A stretch of DNA of 64,000 bases. Origin: Streptomyces sp. NA02950 (GTDB lineage: Bacteria > Actinomycetota > Actinomycetes > Streptomycetales > Streptomycetaceae). Below are positions 59,877 to 64,000 of this stretch, in pieces. The first letter of the stretch is position 1; each line of letters opens with the position of its first letter. The notes below the pieces were generated by a model, which ran no database searches, was not told the origin of the DNA, and saw only the letters and a list, made by a program, of their open reading frames with translations. The translations under genes were made by a program, and so were the position numbers. Location of the stretch: contig NZ_CP054916.1 of assembly GCF_013364155.1 (NCBI RefSeq), positions 1,859,001 through 1,923,000 on the forward strand, in the 5' to 3' direction.

Positions 59877-60003
59877 GCGGCCACCGTTCCGGTTGCCCGA
59901 CGGGTCGAACCAGGTCAGCGGCCGGTACGGGGAGGGAGCGTACGGGTACGGCCGGTCGGACCGTACGCGTAACCGACCATGCCCCTGGGCGAGTTGAACA
60001 GGT

Positions 60004-60834
60004 ATGGCGGAGAGCGCGAACAACAACGAACCGGAACCTTCGGACGGCCTTCGGGCATTCGGCGCCGTGGTCAAGGTCTTCCGCGAACGGGCGGGCCTCA
60101 CGCAGGAGGAACTGGCCCCGCTGGTGCGGTACTCACCGCAGACCGTCGCCTCGATCGAGCAGGGGCGGCGGTTTCCGCAGCAGGACTTCATCGAGCGTGC
60201 GGAAGATGTGCTGGACGCGTTCGGTGTGCTGCGGGCGGCGGCGAAGCACTTGGCGCGACGGAAGGGGTTGGCGTCGTGGTTCCGGCAGTGGGCGGGGCTG
60301 GAGGAGCAGGCGATCAGCGTCTGCATGTACGAGTGTCGGGCGGTCCCGGGGCTGTTACAGACCGAGGCGTATGCGCGGGCGGTGTTCCACAGTGGGGTAC
60401 CACCGCTGGCGGACGAGCAGATCGAATCTCAACTCGCCGCACGTCAGGAGCGTCAGCGTCTACTCCAGGAGAGGCCCAACACGGCGTTCAACTTCATCAT
60501 CGAAGAGGCACTGCTCCTGCGCCGTACCGGAGGTGCGGACGTCACCAGAGAGCTGATTGACCACCTTCTGGAGTGTGCCGATCTCCGTAACGTCGAGTTT
60601 CAGGTCATGTCGCTTGTACAGGAGGAACACGCTGGGCTGAACGGGCCGATCCGACTGTTGGAAACCCCAGATCACCAGTGGTTCGGCTACGCCGAAGGTC
60701 AGCGCACCGGTCAGTTGATCTGTGACCGGAAAGACATCAGCGTGCTCCAGATGCGATATGCGAAACTGCGTTCACAGGCTCTGACTCCCGAGGACTCCAG
60801 GAGCCTGCTGAGGCAGATCAGAGGAGCGCTATGA
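60004..60834 (+). CDS. XRE-family regulator with DUF5753 (WhiJ-like)
   Basis: 276 aa. HTH at about 18-75 (FRERAGLTQEELAPLVRYSPQTVASIEQGRR), DUF5753 to the end (ISVCMYECRAVPGLLQTEAYARAVF, QMRYAKLRSQALTPEDSRSLLRQI). It pairs with the DUF397 protein downstream, whose start overlaps its stop (4 nt). These sets control development or antibiotic production. Confidence 0.9.
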   Translation: MAESANNNEPEPSDGLRAFGAVVKVFRERAGLTQEELAPLVRYSPQTVASIEQGRRFPQQDFIERAEDVLDAFGVLRAAAKHLARRKGLASWFRQWAGLEEQAISVCMYECRAVPGLLQTEAYARAVFHSGVPPLADEQIESQLAARQERQRLLQERPNTAFNFIIEEALLLRRTGGADVTRELIDHLLECADLRNVEFQVMSLVQEEHAGLNGPIRLLETPDHQWFGYAEGQRTGQLICDRKDISVLQMRYAKLRSQALTPEDSRSLLRQIRGAL

Positions 60835-61073
60835 GCAGCGAGCTGGCCTGGTTCAAGAGCAGCTACAGCGGATCACAGGGCGACAGCTGCGTGGAAGTCG
60901 CCCTCTCCTGGCGCAAGTCCAGCTACAGCGGAAGTGACGGCGACGAATGCATCGAGGTCGCCACCTGCCCCGACACCGTCCACGTCCGGGACTCCAAGGA
61001 CAAGCGGGGACCCCAGCTCGCCTTCTCCCCCACCGCATGGACCGCGTTCGTCTCCTACGCGGCGAGCCGCTAA
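60831..61073 (+). CDS. DUF397 protein, tandem motif
   Basis: 80 aa. The DUF397 motif WFKSSYSGSQGDSCVEVA is repeated immediately as WRKSSYSGSDGDECIEVA, then the normal DUF397 end (VHVRDSKDKRGPQLAFSPTAWTAFV). One full domain preceded by a partial duplicate. Small regulator or antitoxin-like partner of the upstream XRE protein. Confidence 0.9.
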   Translation: MSSELAWFKSSYSGSQGDSCVEVALSWRKSSYSGSDGDECIEVATCPDTVHVRDSKDKRGPQLAFSPTAWTAFVSYAASR

Positions 61074-61534
61074 CGCGGCTCCGTGATCCCGGATGCCCCA
61101 GGCGGGAAGGGCTCGACGCCGACCACACGACGTACGCGTGATGGCTCGACCGGTACGATGACGCGCCGCTCACCGGGGACCCGCCACTCGAACCGGTCGG
61201 TGGCCAGGTAGGTGCGGGCCAGGCGGTCCATGTTCTCGTCCGCTTCCGGGCCTTCGATGAACCGGGCCGCCCGGCCGCGCCCCTGCACTCGGTCGTAGGG
61301 GTCGGCCGAGTCAGCGTGGGACGGGGACACTCGCCGATCGCAGCGGAGGTTGCGTTCCTTGATCCGCCCGATGGCGGTGTTGAAGAACAGCAAGTTCCCG
61401 TCTTGCCCCACCCACATGGGGCTCACGTGCGGCGACCCGTCAGGGTTGACCGTGGCGACGTACCAGATGTGCGGCCGGTCGATCCTTGCGTGTACGTCCT
61501 GCGGAATGGCGACCATGGGCCATGGCTGCCCCAC
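61070..61534 (-). CDS. PPOX-class (FMN/F420) oxidoreductase-like protein
   Basis: 154 aa. Split beta-barrel pattern: WYVATVNPDGSPHVSPMWVGQDGNLLFFNTAIGRIKERNLR, GRAARF, DRFEWRVPGERRVIVPV. Typical of pyridoxamine-phosphate-oxidase-fold flavin or F420 enzymes. Its end overlaps the DUF397 stop by 4 nt in convergent orientation. Alternative start at M7. Confidence 0.85.
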   Translation of the reverse strand: MGQPWPMVAIPQDVHARIDRPHIWYVATVNPDGSPHVSPMWVGQDGNLLFFNTAIGRIKERNLRCDRRVSPSHADSADPYDRVQGRGRAARFIEGPEADENMDRLARTYLATDRFEWRVPGERRVIVPVEPSRVRRVVGVEPFPPGASGITEPR

Positions 61535-61649
61535 CGTGGCACTGATGTTGCATCAGAGCGTGCACATCCGGGGCGCTTGTAGTCTTGAGCCCCTGACCGA
61601 GTTCCCTGCCGTGCTGGAGAACGGGATCGGCCACGCACTCGCCGACCGG

Positions 61650-62219
61650 CTACGGCCTCATCACGACCAAGTACAGGAACCACAGGATGGGCAGCAGCGC
61701 GATATACGCGACCGGACGCTGAAGAACGGGCTTGCCGGGATCCATACGAGTCCCGAAATGGTCGTACCCGGGCTCCGACAACTTGTTGATCTTCCTGCGG
61801 GCCACCATGTTGCTGATGATCGTAAACGGGTTGAAGATGACGGCGGAGAATGGGCTCCACCACCCCTGCCACAGCGTCTTGGAGGTCATCTGCCGGAACA
61901 GCGCCGTGCCGCACGTCCGGCAGAACGGCCCTTCCCACCTCTGGAATCGCATCAGCACGAGCATGCCCTGGTGACTGCGGATGGTGACGTCCTCTGCCGG
62001 ATACGCCACGCAGCGGCGACATGTGAGCTGCTGGGGCGCGGCGTGGGGGAGCCCGGCATTGACCCCGGCCGCGGGCTGACCGTAGGAGCCGGGGTAGCTC
62101 GGATAGGTGGGTAACGGCTGCGGCTGGGCGTATGGCGCTTGGGACGCCTGAGACGGACCATACGAAGCCGAGGGCTGGGCAGTGCAGGGGTTTCCCTGGG
62201 GCGGTAGCGACTCGGTCAT
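61650..62219 (-). CDS. Zinc-ribbon membrane protein
   Basis: 189 aa. Pro/Tyr/Gln-rich start (about 1-65), a split zinc ribbon CRRC ... CRTC (about 68-102), then two hydrophobic regions (PFSAVIFNPFTIISNMVA; AYIALLPILWFLYLVVM). Common Streptomyces membrane protein of unknown function. Start at ATG 62219. Confidence 0.78.
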   Translation of the reverse strand: MTESLPPQGNPCTAQPSASYGPSQASQAPYAQPQPLPTYPSYPGSYGQPAAGVNAGLPHAAPQQLTCRRCVAYPAEDVTIRSHQGMLVLMRFQRWEGPFCRTCGTALFRQMTSKTLWQGWWSPFSAVIFNPFTIISNMVARRKINKLSEPGYDHFGTRMDPGKPVLQRPVAYIALLPILWFLYLVVMRP

Positions 62220-62456
62220 ATACTTCCTTACGCTGAAATCAACAGGTCATGCCATGACTACGGGAGGTTCAAGGCTTTCCGTCAGATTCGGCCCCGACCA
62301 ATCACCTCGGGTCTGGCGCATGAATTCCGTAGCCCATCGCGCTGCCGAAATATGTCGACTCGTCAGGCATTGCAGCAACATCGAGCGAGGAACCCACGTC
62401 CCGCAGAGCCGCCTTACGGGAAGATGCACTTCCACCCAAGATTTCGACTTGCTCAC

Positions 62457-62873
62457 TCACCAGGTCAGCAGGGATTCAACTTCGTCGGTCAAAACGAGCG
62501 CTCGCTCCTCGCTCACGTTCGGCACCATGTAGTTGAGTGAACGCACCTTGGATACAAAGCTTTCCGGGAGTCGAACATGGTAGGTAGACAGGTAAAACCA
62601 CAGATCTCCGCGCCAGACCCACTCACCATCGGTGAACAATGATCCCGCACCAAGGATGTACTCTCCCGACCCAAGAACATCCTTCTCGGCCCCCATCGCG
62701 GCGAAGAGCAGGTCACCGTCTTTCAGGTAGGAAACAAGACGCTCCTCATCTGCCACAGGAACGTCGCTTGCATAGTTTCCGATGCTACCTTCGGGGACGC
62801 CCGCACGCGACGGCCACAGTTCGCTGTAGAAACCGAGGATCTTCACACACGTACTCCCTAATGCTGTCTTCAT
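62457..62873 (-). CDS. Putative immunity protein for the adjacent toxin
   Basis: 138 aa. Acidic, soluble, with no recognisable enzyme motif (GFYSELWPSRAG, WRGDLWFYLSTYHVRLPE). Its ATG overlaps the toxin stop as ATGA, so translation is coupled, the standard toxin-immunity arrangement. No family is recognised. Lower GC than the chromosome around it, as usual for immunity genes. Confidence 0.65.
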   Translation of the reverse strand: MKTALGSTCVKILGFYSELWPSRAGVPEGSIGNYASDVPVADEERLVSYLKDGDLLFAAMGAEKDVLGSGEYILGAGSLFTDGEWVWRGDLWFYLSTYHVRLPESFVSKVRSLNYMVPNVSEERALVLTDEVESLLTW

Positions 62874-64000
62874 GGTAGAAGAGGAAGGAAGGTCCGCCAG
62901 TAACCACCGTCAAATACGACGGGTACCTGGCCCCGTCCACGCCGGAACAAGATTCCCACCCTCGTGGTGGGAGCCGTGACCGGCACACCCAACTCGTTGG
63001 CGACTCGTTGTGCTGCAGGGATCTCCGCCACTTCCTCCAGTACGTAACCCGAGTGACACGATATCAGCCTGATCGGCTCACCATGGTAGTTCGGGTTGTT
63101 TCGGATCGCATCGACGATATGGAAGGGATTCACCTGACCTGGCGGAAAATCCTCACCTGCGGCATTCCGTCTGCCTGGCAGGAAATACCCTTCGTTTGTC
63201 CCATGCACAATCACATCGCGATATCCGGCACGCGGAGCGATGTATTCCAAATTTGTGTGCGTCAGGCTATCGTAACCGATCGTCGTGGTATGCGGCCGGT
63301 AATATACATGGTCACCGGTGTCGAGAATAAGGTCGCCAGGCGTCTTGGGCGGGACGGGAGTCATTGAATTAGGGGAGTTTTTCGCCTCATTACCCCGCCT
63401 GGTACCCATGGTGGAGTCGGAATCCGAAGTCGCACCCTCGCCCCCATGCCCCCCATGCGGATGCTGCTCACCATCTGTGCCACGGTGCCCGTCGGCTCCG
63501 TGATGCGCATGGGAAACCTCACGATGAGAAACCTCTGTGCTGTGGACATGATCCGCAGTACGGGCACGTTGGATGTCGTCCAGGGCCTGGCGGTCGGCCG
63601 CCGACAGTTCCACCCTGGCCCTGTCAAGAACCGTGCCGTCGGCCTTGTAGAGCGTCCCGTATTTGTCCAGGTACTGACCGCTCGGCAGCTTCAGCCCGCC
63701 GTCCGGATGGAGGACCGCGTGGTTGGGCAGTTTCAGGGAGCCGTCGGCCAGTTCCAGGACGTGACCGGAATAGACGCGCTTCAGACCCGCCATCACATCC
63801 GCCACCTTGACCTTGGCGAGGCTCGCGCCCTTGAGGATGTAGGTCGTCGGATCCGCGAGGCGGCCGATCTTGCCCGCGGTGCTGATCGCCTTCGACACCG
63901 CGCCGGTCTTCGCCGCCGCACCGGTGCCGCCGCCGGCGACGGTGGTGACCACGTTGAAGGAGACCGCACCGGCGGCACGGGCCGGGTTCTTGCCCCATTC
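62870..64000 (-). CDS. Polymorphic toxin, C-terminal part (5' end off right edge)
   Basis: The frame is open from the window edge (EWGKNPARAAGAVSFN...), so the gene is truncated by the window and not a 360-aa protein. A structural stretch typical of large actinobacterial polymorphic toxins (GGLKLPSGQYLDKYGTLYKAD) leads to a His/Gly-rich spacer and a C-terminal effector domain. This domain has VIVHGTNEGYF (His at 63203-63205) and LISCHSGY (Cys at 63055-63057), then ANELGVPVTAPT. The His-Cys order would suit a clan CD, caspase-like cysteine protease fold, which is inference. The downstream immunity candidate overlaps by 4 nt. Confidence 0.7.
   Translation of the reverse strand, partial: EWGKNPARAAGAVSFNVVTTVAGGGTGAAAKTGAVSKAISTAGKIGRLADPTTYILKGASLAKVKVADVMAGLKRVYSGHVLELADGSLKLPNHAVLHPDGGLKLPSGQYLDKYGTLYKADGTVLDRARVELSAADRQALDDIQRARTADHVHSTEVSHREVSHAHHGADGHRGTDGEQHPHGGHGGEGATSDSDSTMGTRRGNEAKNSPNSMTPVPPKTPGDLILDTGDHVYYRPHTTTIGYDSLTHTNLEYIAPRAGYRDVIVHGTNEGYFLPGRRNAAGEDFPPGQVNPFHIVDAIRNNPNYHGEPIRLISCHSGYVLEEVAEIPAAQRVANELGVPVTAPTTRVGILFRRGRGQVPVVFDGGYWRTFLPLLP

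Overview
The window is almost entirely high-GC actinobacterial DNA. From about 16.9 kb rightward it reads as a Streptomyces chromosome: ssgB (a sporulation gene confined to morphologically complex actinomycetes), GTG/TTG starts, very GC-rich hairpin terminators, DUF397/WhiJ-type regulator sets, and a gene order (ssgB, pabB/pabC, tRNA Gly-Cys-Val cluster, cobT, metNIQ, glpQ, argH) that I recall as typical of the Streptomyces core. The first 5 kb are very different: lower GC, ATA and TTA codons, an E. coli-like TTGACA/TATAAC promoter, and three genes (secreted CHAP hydrolase, prepilin-like protein, HTH-EgtD-like methyltransferase) that look like those of Patescibacteria/Saccharibacteria. That block is the main oddity of the window. 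It is either foreign cargo or a chimeric join.

Layout. 1-5.0 kb: foreign, lower-GC block. 5.2-16.9 kb: integrated conjugative element with accessory genes (alpha/beta hydrolase, TPR regulator, HATPase anti-sigma-like protein, small unknowns), a chain of overlapping micro-genes, an MT-A70 methyltransferase, a VirD4/FtsK-type DNA translocase, a replication-relaxation protein and a large serine integrase. The integrase reading frame runs into the chromosomal terminators and the 3' half of a tRNA-Val(CAC) gene, so the attachment junction lies inside its 3' end. The left end of the element is not recognisable in this window.

17-51.7 kb: conserved chromosome. It holds two tRNA-Val(CAC), ssgB, pabB/pabC, a Gly-Cys-Val-Val-Val tRNA cluster, a Ser/Thr kinase, a corrin/siroheme group (CysG-type enzyme, a BluB-CobT fusion with a very long disordered N-terminus, CbiET/CobL), a methionine ABC importer with two tandem MetQ lipoproteins preceded by a Cys-rich leader peptide, glpQ, plsC-like, argH and argG with an ARG box.

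51.8-59.4 kb: an apparent catabolic or detoxification cluster (carboxymuconolactone decarboxylase-like protein, two SDR dehydrogenases, TetR, PucR-type activator, MHS-type transporter). An IS110-family element, which should carry a bridge RNA, is inserted in it. 59.4-61.1 kb: HATPase / XRE-DUF5753 / DUF397 regulatory trio. 61.1-64.0 kb: F420/FMN-type oxidase, a zinc-ribbon membrane protein, and the 3' end of a polymorphic-toxin gene with its overlapping putative immunity gene; the toxin gene runs off the right edge.
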